DNA of 59,913 bases, from NCBI GenBank assembly GCA_030066855.1, contig JASJAU010000041.1:1-59913 (forward strand). The letters run 5' to 3'. A program made the translations under genes and the position numbers. Under the pieces are notes generated by a model. That model was given only the letters and a program-made list of their open reading frames with translations. It was not told the DNA's origin and did no database searches. Origin of the DNA: Paracoccaceae bacterium. Its GTDB lineage: Bacteria > Pseudomonadota > Alphaproteobacteria > Rhodobacterales > Rhodobacteraceae. How positions within the stretch are numbered: the first letter of the stretch is position 1; each line of letters begins with the position of its first letter. Positions 8,326-17,679 of the stretch are shown piece by piece.

Positions 8326-9341
8326 CCGCCCCGCTCCCTCCGCTTCTGCTCCATCACGCCCCTGACCATCTTGCCGAAGCCCTTGTCTCGGGCCCGCGCC
8401 TCGGCGATAGATTCACTGTTCCGCGCCTCCTCGGACCGGAGCTTCCGCCAGCGGTTTAACCGCGCCGGGTCGAGCGACCCCTCGGCCAGTGCCGCTTGAA
8501 CCCGGCATCCGGGCTCGGTCTCGTGGCGGCAGTCGCTGAACCGGCACTCCGCCGCCAGCGCTTCGATGTCCTCGAATACCGACGCGATACCCTCCGAAGC
8601 CTCCGTCAGGCGGAGCGCGCGCATCCCCGGCGTGTCGATCAACCAGCCGCCATGGATGGTAGGCAAGAGCTCGCGGGAGGTTGTGGTGTGCCGTCCTTTC
8701 GCATCGTCTTCGCGGATGCCTTGCGTCGCGCCTTCCACGCGGGTCAGCGCATTGCGCAAAGTGGTCTTGCCCACGCCAGAGGAGCCGACCAGCGCCAGCG
8801 TCTCGCCGTGGCGGCACCAGGGGGCGAGTCGTTCCACTTCTTGCGGGTCGGTCGCGTCTAGCGAGATGGCGGTCAGCAAGGGGGAGAGTCGCTCGGCCTC
8901 CCGCAGATAGCCCCGCGCGTCGTCTGTCAGGTCGGCCTTTGTAAGGATGACTAGCGGCAGGCATCCGGCCTCCGAAGAGATAACCAGATATCGCTCGATC
9001 CGCGCCGCGTTGAAATCGGCGTTGCACGAAGTGACGATGCCCAGCGTCGTCACGTTCGCGGCGATCAGCTGATCGCGCGCCTCGGTGCCGGCGGCCCTTC
9101 GCTTGAGCAGGGTTTGGCGCGCCAGAATGTCCGTCACGCGGCCATCCCGCGACCGAACCCAATCGCCGACCGCCAGCGCGCCGGTCTCGAAAGGCAACGT
9201 CAGACGGGCCGGACCCGTCTCGCCGATAGCGTCAACCGAGTCGCGGTGAACCGCCGCGACGCGCATGGGAGCGCCGTCAGGTGACGTCTGACGGGCGAAG
9301 TGATCCGACCATCCCAGATCGGAAAGTGTGAATGAAGTCAT
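8322..9341 (-). CDS. rsgA: Small ribosomal subunit biogenesis GTPase RsgA
   Basis: RsgA is a circularly permuted GTPase that checks late maturation of the 30S subunit. In the 339-residue product the motifs come in permuted order: G4 TKAD (134-137), G1 GSSGVGKTT (186-194), G3 DTPG (226-229). The zinc-binding knuckle follows (C256, C261, H263, C269 in ECRFSDCRHETEPGC). An OB-fold precedes the G domain. It sits alone, reading leftward, with the SRP RNA gene upstream on the same strand. Confidence 0.95.
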   Translation of the reverse strand: MTSFTLSDLGWSDHFARQTSPDGAPMRVAAVHRDSVDAIGETGPARLTLPFETGALAVGDWVRSRDGRVTDILARQTLLKRRAAGTEARDQLIAANVTTLGIVTSCNADFNAARIERYLVISSEAGCLPLVILTKADLTDDARGYLREAERLSPLLTAISLDATDPQEVERLAPWCRHGETLALVGSSGVGKTTLRNALTRVEGATQGIREDDAKGRHTTTSRELLPTIHGGWLIDTPGMRALRLTEASEGIASVFEDIEALAAECRFSDCRHETEPGCRVQAALAEGSLDPARLNRWRKLRSEEARNSESIAEARARDKGFGKMVRGVMEQKRRERGG

Positions 9342-9481
9342 TGTCTTGAAGCCTGTGAAAACGCAATAAGCCGCGCGCCGCTCAGGCGCTCGGTTCAGAG
9401 ATCACGGGCATCTCGCCGTTTTAGCCGGCAAGCGCCCGGAGGGATGTCACAAGGACCACAAAACCTCCAAGGCTCAAGGGT

Positions 9482-9575
9482 GAGAGGCTGGACAACGACC
9501 CAAGCGGGGCTCGTTACGGCTGCTTCCTTCCGGACCTGACCGGGTTGGCGAGGCGCCTGCCCGCGCCAACCTCTC
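9482..9575 (-). ncRNA. ffs: Signal recognition particle RNA (bacterial small, 4.5S type)
   Basis: On the minus strand the conserved SRP core appears as GGTCAGGTCCGGAAGGAAGC (GGAA tetraloop and symmetric loop), followed by CAGCCGTAACGAGCCCC. The outer helix closes with GAGAGGTTGG at the 5' end (about 9575) and CCAGCCTCTC at the 3' end (about 9482). The length of roughly 94 nt fits the single-hairpin form. It binds Ffh and targets membrane proteins. Exact ends could be off by a few bases. Confidence 0.93.
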
Positions 9576-9609
9576 AGGAGTTCAGATACGCATTCGCACG
9601 TGGATTCGC

Positions 9610-9643
9610 AAGATAAAGGGGCGCCTACGCGCGCCGGCGCCCC
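9610..9643 (-). terminator. Rho-independent terminator of cpdB
   Basis: Reading leftward, the stem GGGGCGCC / GGCGCCCC with a 10-nt loop is followed by TTTATCTT. It starts 8 bp after the cpdB stop and separates cpdB from the SRP RNA gene. Confidence 0.7.
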
Positions 9644-9650
9644 AGTGTCG

Positions 9651-11624
9651 TCAGAGGTTCAGACGATACAGCGCGAAGCCTTCCGCCCCCTCGCCAGCCG
9701 GTGCGATGTCGACGCCTTTCAGGTCGTCAATGTAATCCGCCGCCTTCGGTCCGGTCTCGAACAGAACAGATGACCCCTCCATCGGCGCGAACCGCCAGTT
9801 CGCATCCGCCGAGGGCTGGATCGTGCCCTGCTCGACGATATAACGGACGATCACGTCGCGGTTGGTGTCCGGCGCCTCGAAGATGATCGTGGAGCCATCG
9901 GCGCCCGGGAAGGAACCTCCGCCCGACGCGCGGTAATTGTTCGTGGCGATCACGAACTCCATGCCGTCGGTGACCGGCGCCCCATTAAACGTCAGGTTCT
10001 TGATCCGGTTGGCGTCCGGATTCATCATCTCGCCCTTCGGCCCGAACTTGGACGGCTGCGACAGATCGATTTCGTAGGTTACGCCGTCGATCACGTCGAA
10101 GTTGTAGGACGGGAACTCCGGGTTCAGCAGGAGCTGGTCCGAGGACCCCGCCTCAACTTGATTGAACATGCCCGCCGAGCGCTCCAGCCAGTCGCGCACC
10201 TCGGCGCCCGTGACCTTCACGGCGCGAACCGTGTTCGGATAGAGGTAGAGATCGGCGACGTTCTTGATCGCCACGTCGCCTGCTGGGACGTCGGTGTAGT
10301 ACTCCGGCCCGCCCCGGCCCCCGGCCTTGAACGGCGCGGCGGCGGAGAGGATCGGCAGACCCGCATACTCGGTCCCCGCCAGCATCTCGCCCACATACCA
10401 TTTCTGCGCGATTGACACGATCTGCACCGACGGGTCGTCTGCCACGAGCGCGAAGTAGGAATGCAAGGGAGCCGCGGTCTTGCCAACTGCGCGGCGGACG
10501 TAGGCAAGCGTCTCGTCATGCTCCTGCTGGACCGAATCCAGCACGTCCTGACGGCTTTCAACCAGCGCGGTGATCGAGCGGTCCTCATTCCGCTTGCTGA
10601 TGGGACGCGTCGCGCTTTCGTGGCTGACCACGCGCCATTCGCCGCCCTCGGCCTCCAGCATCAGGTCGATCACGCCCAGGTGCGAGCCCCAGAAGCCGCC
10701 CATGACGGCGGGCTTGCCATGAATGGTGCCCTTCTCGGCATCGACAACAGCGGTCGTCTCGTACTTCGGCCCCGGGAAGACAAGATGGTGGTGACCGGTT
10801 ACAACCGCGTCAACGCCATCGACCCCGGCGAGCGGCACGCTGGCGTTTTCAAGCATGTCGCCGCTTTCCGGCCCGATCCCCGAGTGGCTGAGCGCGATGA
10901 TGATGTCGGCCCCGGCCTCCTTCATCTCCGGCACGAAGGCCTCCGCTGTTTTCACAATGTCGCGGACCTCGACGTTGCCCTCCAAATGCCGCCGGTCCCA
11001 GTTCATAATTTGGGGCGGCGTGAAGCCGATCAGGCCGATTTTCAGCGTGTGCTCAGCGCCCGACCCGTCCACGACGGTGCGGTCGAGGATGACGTAGGGC
11101 TGATAAAGCGTCGTGTCGTCCCTTGGGCCTGCTCCCTGCTTGGTCGCAACGTTCGCCAGAACCCAAGGGAAGTTCGCCCCGGCGGTCGATTTCTTCAGGA
11201 AATCGAGACCGTAATTGAATTCGTGGTTGCCGATGGTCGCGGCGTCGAAACCAACCACGTTCATCGCCTCGACAATCGGATGCATGTCCCCGTCCGACAT
11301 GCCCCGCTCGTAGGCAATGTAGTCGCCCATCGGGTTGCCTTGGATCAGGTCGCCATTATCGACCAGCAACGAATTCGTGGCTTCGGCGCGGATATCCGCA
11401 ATGTGCGACGCCGTCCGCGCCAGGCCGACAGTATCGACCGGGCGGTCGCCGTAATAGTCATAGGGGAAGACATGAACATGAAGGTCCGTCGTCTCCATCA
11501 CCCTCAGATGCACCTGACCCGCGGCGGCGCGGGCCGAGAAGGGGTGAAGCGCGATCAGGCTGGCGCCCGCAGTGGTTGCAATGAAAGAACGGCGACTCAT
11601 TCCAGGTTGAGTGTAGCGACTCAT
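9651..11624 (-). CDS. cpdB: Periplasmic 2',3'-cyclic-nucleotide 2'-phosphodiesterase / 3'-nucleotidase
   Basis: The 657-residue product belongs to the metallophosphatase/5'-nucleotidase family and is likely to scavenge nucleotides from the periplasm. A twin-arginine signal is visible at the N-terminus (MSRRSFIATTAG followed by a hydrophobic stretch and ARAAAG). Metal-site motifs follow in order: TDLHVHVFPYDYY, VDNGDLIQGNPMGDY, TIGNHEFNYG, ALSHSGIG, VTGHHHLVFPG. The C-terminal nucleotidase domain includes the substrate-binding block NNYRASGGGSFPG. An internal Met nine residues in is an alternative start and would leave the Tat signal intact. Confidence 0.93.
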   Translation of the reverse strand: MSRYTQPGMSRRSFIATTAGASLIALHPFSARAAAGQVHLRVMETTDLHVHVFPYDYYGDRPVDTVGLARTASHIADIRAEATNSLLVDNGDLIQGNPMGDYIAYERGMSDGDMHPIVEAMNVVGFDAATIGNHEFNYGLDFLKKSTAGANFPWVLANVATKQGAGPRDDTTLYQPYVILDRTVVDGSGAEHTLKIGLIGFTPPQIMNWDRRHLEGNVEVRDIVKTAEAFVPEMKEAGADIIIALSHSGIGPESGDMLENASVPLAGVDGVDAVVTGHHHLVFPGPKYETTAVVDAEKGTIHGKPAVMGGFWGSHLGVIDLMLEAEGGEWRVVSHESATRPISKRNEDRSITALVESRQDVLDSVQQEHDETLAYVRRAVGKTAAPLHSYFALVADDPSVQIVSIAQKWYVGEMLAGTEYAGLPILSAAAPFKAGGRGGPEYYTDVPAGDVAIKNVADLYLYPNTVRAVKVTGAEVRDWLERSAGMFNQVEAGSSDQLLLNPEFPSYNFDVIDGVTYEIDLSQPSKFGPKGEMMNPDANRIKNLTFNGAPVTDGMEFVIATNNYRASGGGSFPGADGSTIIFEAPDTNRDVIVRYIVEQGTIQPSADANWRFAPMEGSSVLFETGPKAADYIDDLKGVDIAPAGEGAEGFALYRLNL

Positions 11625-11815
11625 TGGAAGCTCCCTAACTGTTTTGTCGTTATCGTTTCATTGAAGCACGAAATCTCGGTAACGCGTGTTGATTTGTGAT
11701 CATCCCAGGCCGAACCGGCGGCGTCCTATCGGCATCCCCATGCAAACGCTCATGATTTCAGCATTTGCCAAGGCGCCCCCCTCATGGCACATCGCCCGGA
11801 AAATCGGATGGGCGG

Positions 11816-12778
11816 ATGAAGAACAGCGAATCGGTGACCTTCGGAGGCTCCGGCCTGGACCGGGCAGCGCAACTGCGCGACGATCCCGAAGCGATCGCCC
11901 GGATGCTTGAACATCCAGAGACGCGTGTGCTCCCGGTCTGGCGCGGAAAGCCCTGCCTGAAGACGGAAACTCGGGCTCCCATGTGGCTCGCGCCAGGGAA
12001 TCTGGTGTTCGAGGCTGCTGACGAGGCCCCGATTTTCCTGGGTCTGGACAACAGAACGGCCCGTTTTGCTCGCGACATCTCGAACTGGGACCCGGAGACC
12101 GTGCCGGACACGATCGGCGCGTTCCTCGACCCGTCAGAACAAACCCACCCGGCGCTCGGAACTGACGCCGTCTTTGCCGAACTCCGCGCGAACATGAGCG
12201 CGCTCGACCCTCGATCGGCCGAACTCGTCGCCACCGCCAAGGCGATCCTCGGCTGGCACGAGACCCACGGGTTCTGCGCCCGCTGCGGATCGCCCAGCGA
12301 CATCTCGCAGGCTGGCTGGCAGCGGAAATGCCCAGCCTGCGGCGCGGCGCATTTCCCGCGCACCGATCCCGTTGTGATCATGCTGATCACACGCGGCAAT
12401 TCTGTGCTCATGGGCCGTAGCCACCCTTGGCCCGAGGGCATGTATTCGCTGCTCGCCGGCTTTGTGGAGCCCGGTGAATCCATCGAGGCTGCCGTTCGGC
12501 GGGAAACGTTCGAGGAGGCCGGCGTGCGGGTCGGAGAGGTCCGCTACCTTTCCTCCCAGCCATGGCCGTTCCCATCCTCGCTCATGTTCGGCTGTCAGGG
12601 CGTGGCGACGAGCGGCGAGATCAAGATCGATCCGGTCGAGATCGAGGACGCGATCTGGGTAAGCCGCGAGGACATGGTCGATGCCGTCACCGGACATCAC
12701 CCGACGCTCAAACCGGCCCGCAAGGGCTCGATCGCGCGGTTCCTGATCGAGAATTGGCTTGCCGACACCCTCGACTAG
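11816..12778 (+). CDS. nudC: NAD(+)/NADH diphosphatase
   Basis: NudC hydrolyses NAD(H) and can remove NAD caps from RNA. With the ATG at 11816 the product is 320 residues and begins MKNSESVTFGGSGLDRAAQL, typical of the family; a longer TTG-started frame from 11765 adds residues that do not look native. A four-Cys zinc ribbon (CARCGSPS ... CPAC) precedes the Nudix box (GFVEPGESIEAAVRRETFEEAG), and SQPWPFPSSLM is the NADH-specific motif. A short gap leads to an SRPBCC gene on the same strand. Confidence 0.93.
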   Translation: MKNSESVTFGGSGLDRAAQLRDDPEAIARMLEHPETRVLPVWRGKPCLKTETRAPMWLAPGNLVFEAADEAPIFLGLDNRTARFARDISNWDPETVPDTIGAFLDPSEQTHPALGTDAVFAELRANMSALDPRSAELVATAKAILGWHETHGFCARCGSPSDISQAGWQRKCPACGAAHFPRTDPVVIMLITRGNSVLMGRSHPWPEGMYSLLAGFVEPGESIEAAVRRETFEEAGVRVGEVRYLSSQPWPFPSSLMFGCQGVATSGEIKIDPVEIEDAIWVSREDMVDAVTGHHPTLKPARKGSIARFLIENWLADTLD

Positions 12779-12793
12779 GGGCAGAGGAAGGCG

Positions 12794-13273
12794 ATGAAGC
12801 TTACCGTACGTCAAGACATCGCGGCCCCTGCCGAAGCGGTCTATGCCGCCGTCACCGATTTCGAGCTTTTCCTCGGTCGGCTGAACGGGCACGGCGTCCG
12901 AATTTCGCCCCTGGACGGCCCCGAGCCGCCGGAGCCCGGCGCGAAATGGCAGGCCGCGCTTGGCTGGCGGGGTTCGCATTACGATATCGACATCGAGCTT
13001 GTGTCGGTCGAGCCGGGCACGGGATACGCGCTGGAGGCGCACAGCTCCGGCATCATCGGGCTTGGCGTGGTCGATCTGGTGGCTCTGTCGGAGGTCCGGA
13101 CGCGCCTGATGGTCTCGCTCGATTTCCGCGCCACGAGTATCTCCGCGCGGTTCCTGCTCTCCACGGCGGTCCTGACGAGGGGCGTCTTCGAACGGCGCCT
13201 GCAGGACGCGGTCGCCCGATACGGCAAGGAGATCGAAGAGGGCCGCGCGACCTCGGATGGCGGAGCGGCTTGA
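12794..13273 (+). CDS. SRPBCC-fold protein
   Basis: The 159-residue product opens with the usual SRPBCC pattern MKLTVRQDIAAPAEAVYAAVTDF and shows the alternating strands of a START-like ligand-binding fold. It starts 15 bp after nudC with GAGGAAGG before the ATG, so the two are probably co-transcribed. The ligand is unknown. The frame of the next gene (HIT) starts about 60 bp beyond its stop. Confidence 0.75.
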   Translation: MKLTVRQDIAAPAEAVYAAVTDFELFLGRLNGHGVRISPLDGPEPPEPGAKWQAALGWRGSHYDIDIELVSVEPGTGYALEAHSSGIIGLGVVDLVALSEVRTRLMVSLDFRATSISARFLLSTAVLTRGVFERRLQDAVARYGKEIEEGRATSDGGAA

Positions 13274-13331
13274 GCGGCCCGCACTTCGCGATATAACGCC
13301 TGAAACCAGACACGAACTCGCCGGAGCGCCT

Positions 13332-13709
13332 ATGCCCTACGCCTACGACGATCAGAACATCTTCGCTAAGATCCTGCGGGGCGAGATCCCCAACAGCACG
13401 GTCGCCGATACCGAGCACACGCTGGCCTTCCGCGACATCGCGCCCAAGGCGCCCGAGCACATCCTGGTGATCCCGAAAGGCCCCTACGTCACTGCAGATC
13501 ACTTCGCGAACGAGGCGAGCGAGGCGGAGATCGCGGATTTCTGGCGGACGCTCGGCAAGATCGTAATTGAGATCGGCGTGGATGAAGAGGGCAAGGGCCA
13601 TCGGCTGATCGCAAACGCGGGCGTCGACGGAGTTCAAGAGGTGCCGCATTTCCACATGCACATCCTCGCGGGCCGTCCAATGGGGCCGATGCTCCTTATG
13701 AGGGACTGA
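13332..13709 (+). CDS. HIT-family nucleotide-binding protein (HinT-like)
   Basis: With the ATG at 13332 (GGAG at 13323-13326) the product is 125 residues, the normal HinT size. It begins MPYAYDDQNIFAKILRGEIP and carries the histidine triad HFHMHILAG near the C-terminus. Bacterial HinT proteins hydrolyse nucleoside phosphoramidates. A GTG/ATG-less extension upstream to 13257 is not needed. It converges with the bciA-like gene, 3 bp apart. Confidence 0.92.
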   Translation: MPYAYDDQNIFAKILRGEIPNSTVADTEHTLAFRDIAPKAPEHILVIPKGPYVTADHFANEASEAEIADFWRTLGKIVIEIGVDEEGKGHRLIANAGVDGVQEVPHFHMHILAGRPMGPMLLMRD

Positions 13710-13712
13710 CCT

Positions 13713-14681
13713 TCAGAACATCGCGTGATCGCCCAATTCCACGGTCGCGTTGCCTTCGATAACGCGGGCGTAGTGTTCGAACAGCCGATCCTCTCCGAAT
13801 ACCGGGGTCGCATCGCGGCTATAGCCACCGGACGCGGGGTCGATCGCGAGCATGGATTCCGTCGCATAGTAATGACCGATCTGCGCGAACTCGGCCTTGT
13901 CCGCTATCCTGCCGCTGAAACGCCCTGCCAGGGACAGGCCGCCGATTATCAAACGCATCATCGCCACTGGAACCCGCCGGTACTTTGGCGCCCTGCCGGT
14001 CAGCCGAAACAGTTCCTCTCCCATCGCGCGGGGCGTCAGCGCCTCGCCAGGCCCGCCTACCGGCAGGATCGCATTCGCCTTCGCGGGATCGGTCAGGCAC
14101 GCCGCGATGAAGCGCCCAAGGTCCCGGTCCGAAATCGGCGCGCATCGGGTCAGCGCGCCGTCGCCGAACATAAGGTATGGCTTGCCCGCCTGCACCCGCG
14201 CAATTTGACCTGAGAGCGATTTGAAGAACGCGGTCGGACGTACGATGGTCCAGACCAAGCCGGATGCCCTCAGATGCGCCTCGGCCGCCAGTTTTGCGTG
14301 CTGAAAGGCGAGGCGGGGGCTCTGGACGCAGATTGCCGACAGCAGCACGACATGCCCGATCCCCGCGACCTTCGCGGCATCGATCGCGGCAACGGTGGCG
14401 TCATGGTCGATGGCCCAGGCATCCCTTGGCAGACCCGTACGAGAGGCGAGGCAGATGACCAGTACGTCAAACCTTCCCTGCGCCATCGTTTCGGCGAGCG
14501 CCGCCGGATCGGTCGCGTCGCCTTCGCGCAACGCCATTTTGCCCGAAATGCCCCCGGTGTCCGCGCCGCGCCGGATCAACGCCGTCACTTGATGCGCGGC
14601 CTCAATCAACCCCAAAGCCGCGCCGCGCCCTGCGGTGCCCGTGGCGCCGAGGAGCAGGACGGAGAGCGCTTGGTCTGACAT
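13713..14681 (-). CDS. bciA: BciA-like divinyl (proto)chlorophyllide a 8-vinyl reductase / NAD(P)-binding protein
   Basis: From the ATG at 14681 the product is 322 residues and starts MSDQALSVLLLGATGTAGRG, a Rossmann dinucleotide-binding motif. The block PTAFFKSLSGQIARVQAGKP followed by YLMFGDGALTRCAPISD resembles what I know of the divinyl reductase BciA, which reduces the C8 vinyl group in (bacterio)chlorophyll synthesis. A 20-residue longer start at 14741 is possible. No other photosynthesis gene is in the window. A general NmrA/SDR-like oxidoreductase is the main alternative, so the symbol is tentative. Confidence 0.65.
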   Translation of the reverse strand: MSDQALSVLLLGATGTAGRGAALGLIEAAHQVTALIRRGADTGGISGKMALREGDATDPAALAETMAQGRFDVLVICLASRTGLPRDAWAIDHDATVAAIDAAKVAGIGHVVLLSAICVQSPRLAFQHAKLAAEAHLRASGLVWTIVRPTAFFKSLSGQIARVQAGKPYLMFGDGALTRCAPISDRDLGRFIAACLTDPAKANAILPVGGPGEALTPRAMGEELFRLTGRAPKYRRVPVAMMRLIIGGLSLAGRFSGRIADKAEFAQIGHYYATESMLAIDPASGGYSRDATPVFGEDRLFEHYARVIEGNATVELGDHAMF

Positions 14682-14802
14682 GCCGCCGAGAGAAACGCAG
14701 ATGCTCCGGGAAGGAAAGGGCGCAGGCATTCGATTTGCCATTGGTCCCGGAGACGTTTGGATCTAACAGGCGGGAACCTCGCGCGTGGAGCTGAGAGCGA
14801 AG

Positions 14803-15702
14803 ATGACCGACGACACGACGCCGATCACCCTTCTGGACGGAGGCATGGGACAAGAGCTGGTGGCGAGAAGCCCGGATGAACCGACGGGCCTTTGGTCGAG
14901 CAAGATAATGATGGATCACCCCCATCTCGTGTCCGAGATCCACCGGGAGTACTTCCTTGCCGGCGCCGATGTCGCCACCACCAATACCTATGCCGTCCAT
15001 CGCGACAGGCTGGCGGCGCATGGGCTTGACCATCTGTTCGAAGACCTGCACCGCCAGGGCTGTCGGCTTGCTGGCGAGGCGCGGGACGCCGCGGGCCGGG
15101 GGCTGGTGGCGGGGTCGCTCGGGCCGCTCGGTTGGTCCTACAGTCACGACGGCGCGCCGCCCGCCGACCGGGCCGCCGAGCTCTATAACGAGATCTGCGC
15201 GATCCAGCGCGACCATGTTGATGTTTTCCTGATTGAGACCATTGCGTCCGTCGAACAGGCGACAGGGGCGCTGCAGGGGGCGATCGGAAATGGCAAGCCG
15301 GTCTGGCTGGCGCTGTCGGTCGATGACGCCGACGGCGCAAATCTGCGCTCCGGCGAGCCGTTGACGGATCTCGCGCCAGTCCTCGCAAAAACCCGCCCAG
15401 ACGCCATTCTGCTTAACTGCTCGACGCCCGAAGCCATCGAGGACGGAATTGCGGTTCTCTCGGGTTTCCAACTGCCGTTCGGCGCCTATGCCAACGGATT
15501 CACCAGGATCGAAACCTACTTCCTCAAAGCGGACAGCGCGGTCGACGGGCTGAAAGCGCGGCAGGATCTGACGCCCGCCGCTTATGCCGACTTCGTCGAT
15601 GGCTGGCTCGACCATGGGGCGAGCATCGTCGGTGGCTGCTGCGAGGTCGGCCCCGCGCATATCGCCGAGATCTCGAACCGCCTCGGTAGACGTGCGGCCT
15701 GA
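14803..15702 (+). CDS. Homocysteine S-methyltransferase family protein
   Basis: The product (299 residues from the ATG at 14803, or 305 from an upstream GTG) is a zinc-dependent TIM barrel that transfers methyl groups to homocysteine from betaine, S-methylmethionine or similar donors. Visible motifs are TLLDGGMGQEL at the N-terminus, LLNCSTPEAI (first zinc Cys) and IVGGCCEVGP (the two C-terminal zinc cysteines). The donor cannot be told from sequence. It diverges from the bciA-like gene. Confidence 0.88.
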   Translation: MTDDTTPITLLDGGMGQELVARSPDEPTGLWSSKIMMDHPHLVSEIHREYFLAGADVATTNTYAVHRDRLAAHGLDHLFEDLHRQGCRLAGEARDAAGRGLVAGSLGPLGWSYSHDGAPPADRAAELYNEICAIQRDHVDVFLIETIASVEQATGALQGAIGNGKPVWLALSVDDADGANLRSGEPLTDLAPVLAKTRPDAILLNCSTPEAIEDGIAVLSGFQLPFGAYANGFTRIETYFLKADSAVDGLKARQDLTPAAYADFVDGWLDHGASIVGGCCEVGPAHIAEISNRLGRRAA

Positions 15703-15722
15703 GCGGCGGGGTCGCGCCGCAC

Positions 15723-15750
15723 TTGCCCTCATCCGACCCCTCGCTACTAT
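15723..15750 (+). promoter_or_regulatory. Candidate sigma-70-type promoter for the CHCC zinc-finger gene
   Basis: TTGCCC (15723-15728) and TACTAT (15745-15750) are separated by 16 bp, and the expected start of transcription is about 25 bp before the ATG at 15781. This is a motif match only. Confidence 0.4.
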
Positions 15751-15780
15751 GCGCCTGAAAGAACCTGAAAGCGCCGCCAC

Positions 15781-15975
15781 ATGACGTTAGAGACGAGCTC
15801 AGCCCACGACATCCCGCCGCCCGAGACGGAATACGTCACAAAAACCCGCATCTCTTGCGACGGTGGCGAAGGGGCGCTGGGGCATCCGCGCGTCTGGCTT
15901 TCCATCGATCCCAAGATCGGCTGGGTCGATTGCGGGTATTGCGACAAGCGCTTCATTCTGAAGACCGACGGCTAG
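15781..15975 (+). CDS. CHCC-type zinc-finger domain protein (NDUFS6-like)
   Basis: The 64-residue product has the pattern of the complex I accessory zinc finger: C26 followed by a histidine (GHPRVWLSI) and the pair CGYCDKRF near the C-terminus. In alphaproteobacteria such proteins are thought to accompany respiratory complex I. It is a stand-alone gene here. Confidence 0.88.
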   Translation: MTLETSSAHDIPPPETEYVTKTRISCDGGEGALGHPRVWLSIDPKIGWVDCGYCDKRFILKTDG

Positions 15976-16073
15976 CAGGAACCGCACGGGCAGCCCCGGC
16001 GGATCATCTTGACATCCCTCTGGCCCGGATCGAACCTGTCGCATCGATAAAAAAACCTCAGGGAGACACTCAC

Positions 16074-17657
16074 ATGGCATTCCGCCACACGCTTATTGCC
16101 GCCTCGACTCTGGCGATCATCGCCGGCGCGGCCAACGCGGAAACGCTTCGATGGGCGCGCGCAGGAGACGCGCTGACGCTCGACCCGCACGCTCAGAACG
16201 AGGGCCCGACCTCGGCGCTTGCGCACCAGATCATGGAAACGCTCGTCATGCGCGACATGACCGGCGCCATGGTTCCAAATCTTGCGACAAGCTGGGGCCC
16301 GTCCGAAACTGACCCGAACATCTGGGTTTTCCAGCTTCGCGAAGGCGTGACCTATCACAACGGCTCGGAGTTCGATTCCGAGGACGTCGTCTTTAGCCTG
16401 AATCGCGCGATGACACCGGATTCTGACTACAAGGAACTCCTGGCCTCAGTCGTCGAAGTCCGCGCCCGTGACAAGTACACGGTCGAGATCGTGACTGACG
16501 GTCCGAACCCGATCATGCCCAACAACCTCACCAATATGTTCATCATGGACAAGGACTGGGCCGAGGCGAACAACGCAGTGAAGGTACAGGATTACGAGGG
16601 CGGAGAGGACACATTCGCGGCCAAGAACGCCATGGGCACAGGTCCCTTCAAGCTGGTCAGCCGCGAGCCGGACGTCCGCACGGTGCTTGAAATCAACGAG
16701 GACTATTGGGGCAAGAACGAGTTCGCGATGGAGATCACGCGAATCGAGTACACCCCGATCCAGAACGCCGCGACCCGCGTCGCCGCGCTTCTTTCCGGCG
16801 AGGTGGACTTCATCCAGGACGTTCCTGTTCAGGACCTTCAGCGCGTGGCTGATTCGGACGGGCTCGATGTCCGCACCGCTCCGCAGAACCGCGTCATCTT
16901 CTTCGGGATGAATATGGGCGACGCTGACCTTGCGAATGACAGCGTGGAGGGAGCGAACCCGCTTTCCGACAGGCGCGTGCGCGAAGCGATGAAGATCGCG
17001 ATCAATCGCGACGCCATCAAGCAGGTCGTGATGCGCGATCAGTCGCAGCCAGCCGGCGTGATTATGCCGCCGTTCGTGAACGGTTGGACCGCTGATCTGG
17101 ATGCCGTGCCAGCAACCGATATCGACCGCGCCAAGGCGCTGATGGCGGAAGCAGGCTACGGGGACGGTTTCACGATCCAGCTCGACTGCCCGAACGACCG
17201 CTACATCAACGACGAGCCGATCTGTCAGGCTGCGGTCGGGATGCTCGGTCAGATCGGCGTGACGGTGAATCTTGACGCCAAACCCAAGGCGCAGCACTTC
17301 CCGCTGATCAACAACCTTGAGACCGACTTCTACATGCTCGGCTGGGGCGTTCCGACCTACGATTCGGAGTACATCTTCAACTTTCTGGTTCACACCAAAG
17401 GCGAGAAGTACGGATCGTGGAACGGCACGCGCTATTCGAACCCGACGCTGGACGAGAAGATCGTCTCGCTGGCCTCGGAAACCGACCTCGACAAGCGAAA
17501 CGGCATGATCGCCGACATCTGGTCGACGGTGCAGGACGAAGTGCTCTACATCCCGATCCATCACCAGGTTTTGAACTGGGGTCTAAAATCCAACGTCGGC
17601 ACAATCGTCGCGCCGGACGACACGCCGAAGTTCAAGTACTTCACGATGGGCGGCTAA
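16074..17657 (+). CDS. ABC transporter substrate-binding protein, family 5 (dipeptide/oligopeptide type)
   Basis: The 527-residue periplasmic protein starts at the ATG at 16074, preceded by AGGGAGA, and has a clear Sec signal ending ANA-ETLRWA. The family 5 pattern is clear (LDPHAQNEGPTSALAHQIME; LREGVTYHNGSEFDSEDVVF; GTGPFKLV; RVREAMKIAINRDAI). There are no permease or ATPase genes beside it; a terminator follows directly. It is similar over its length to the protein encoded at 18428-19996 (for example DCPNDRYINDEPICQA versus KCPNNRYPNDEAVCQA). The ligand is unknown. Confidence 0.92.
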   Translation: MAFRHTLIAASTLAIIAGAANAETLRWARAGDALTLDPHAQNEGPTSALAHQIMETLVMRDMTGAMVPNLATSWGPSETDPNIWVFQLREGVTYHNGSEFDSEDVVFSLNRAMTPDSDYKELLASVVEVRARDKYTVEIVTDGPNPIMPNNLTNMFIMDKDWAEANNAVKVQDYEGGEDTFAAKNAMGTGPFKLVSREPDVRTVLEINEDYWGKNEFAMEITRIEYTPIQNAATRVAALLSGEVDFIQDVPVQDLQRVADSDGLDVRTAPQNRVIFFGMNMGDADLANDSVEGANPLSDRRVREAMKIAINRDAIKQVVMRDQSQPAGVIMPPFVNGWTADLDAVPATDIDRAKALMAEAGYGDGFTIQLDCPNDRYINDEPICQAAVGMLGQIGVTVNLDAKPKAQHFPLINNLETDFYMLGWGVPTYDSEYIFNFLVHTKGEKYGSWNGTRYSNPTLDEKIVSLASETDLDKRNGMIADIWSTVQDEVLYIPIHHQVLNWGLKSNVGTIVAPDDTPKFKYFTMGG

Positions 17658-17679
17658 TTCGCTACCAAAGGCAAGCCAG

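Noticed and set aside
10461-11699. A 412-codon plus-strand frame opposite cpdB
   Set aside because: Antisense shadow of the cpdB gene.
14602-15780. A 392-codon minus-strand frame across the homocysteine methyltransferase gene
   Set aside because: Antisense shadow; no ribosome-binding site or domain.
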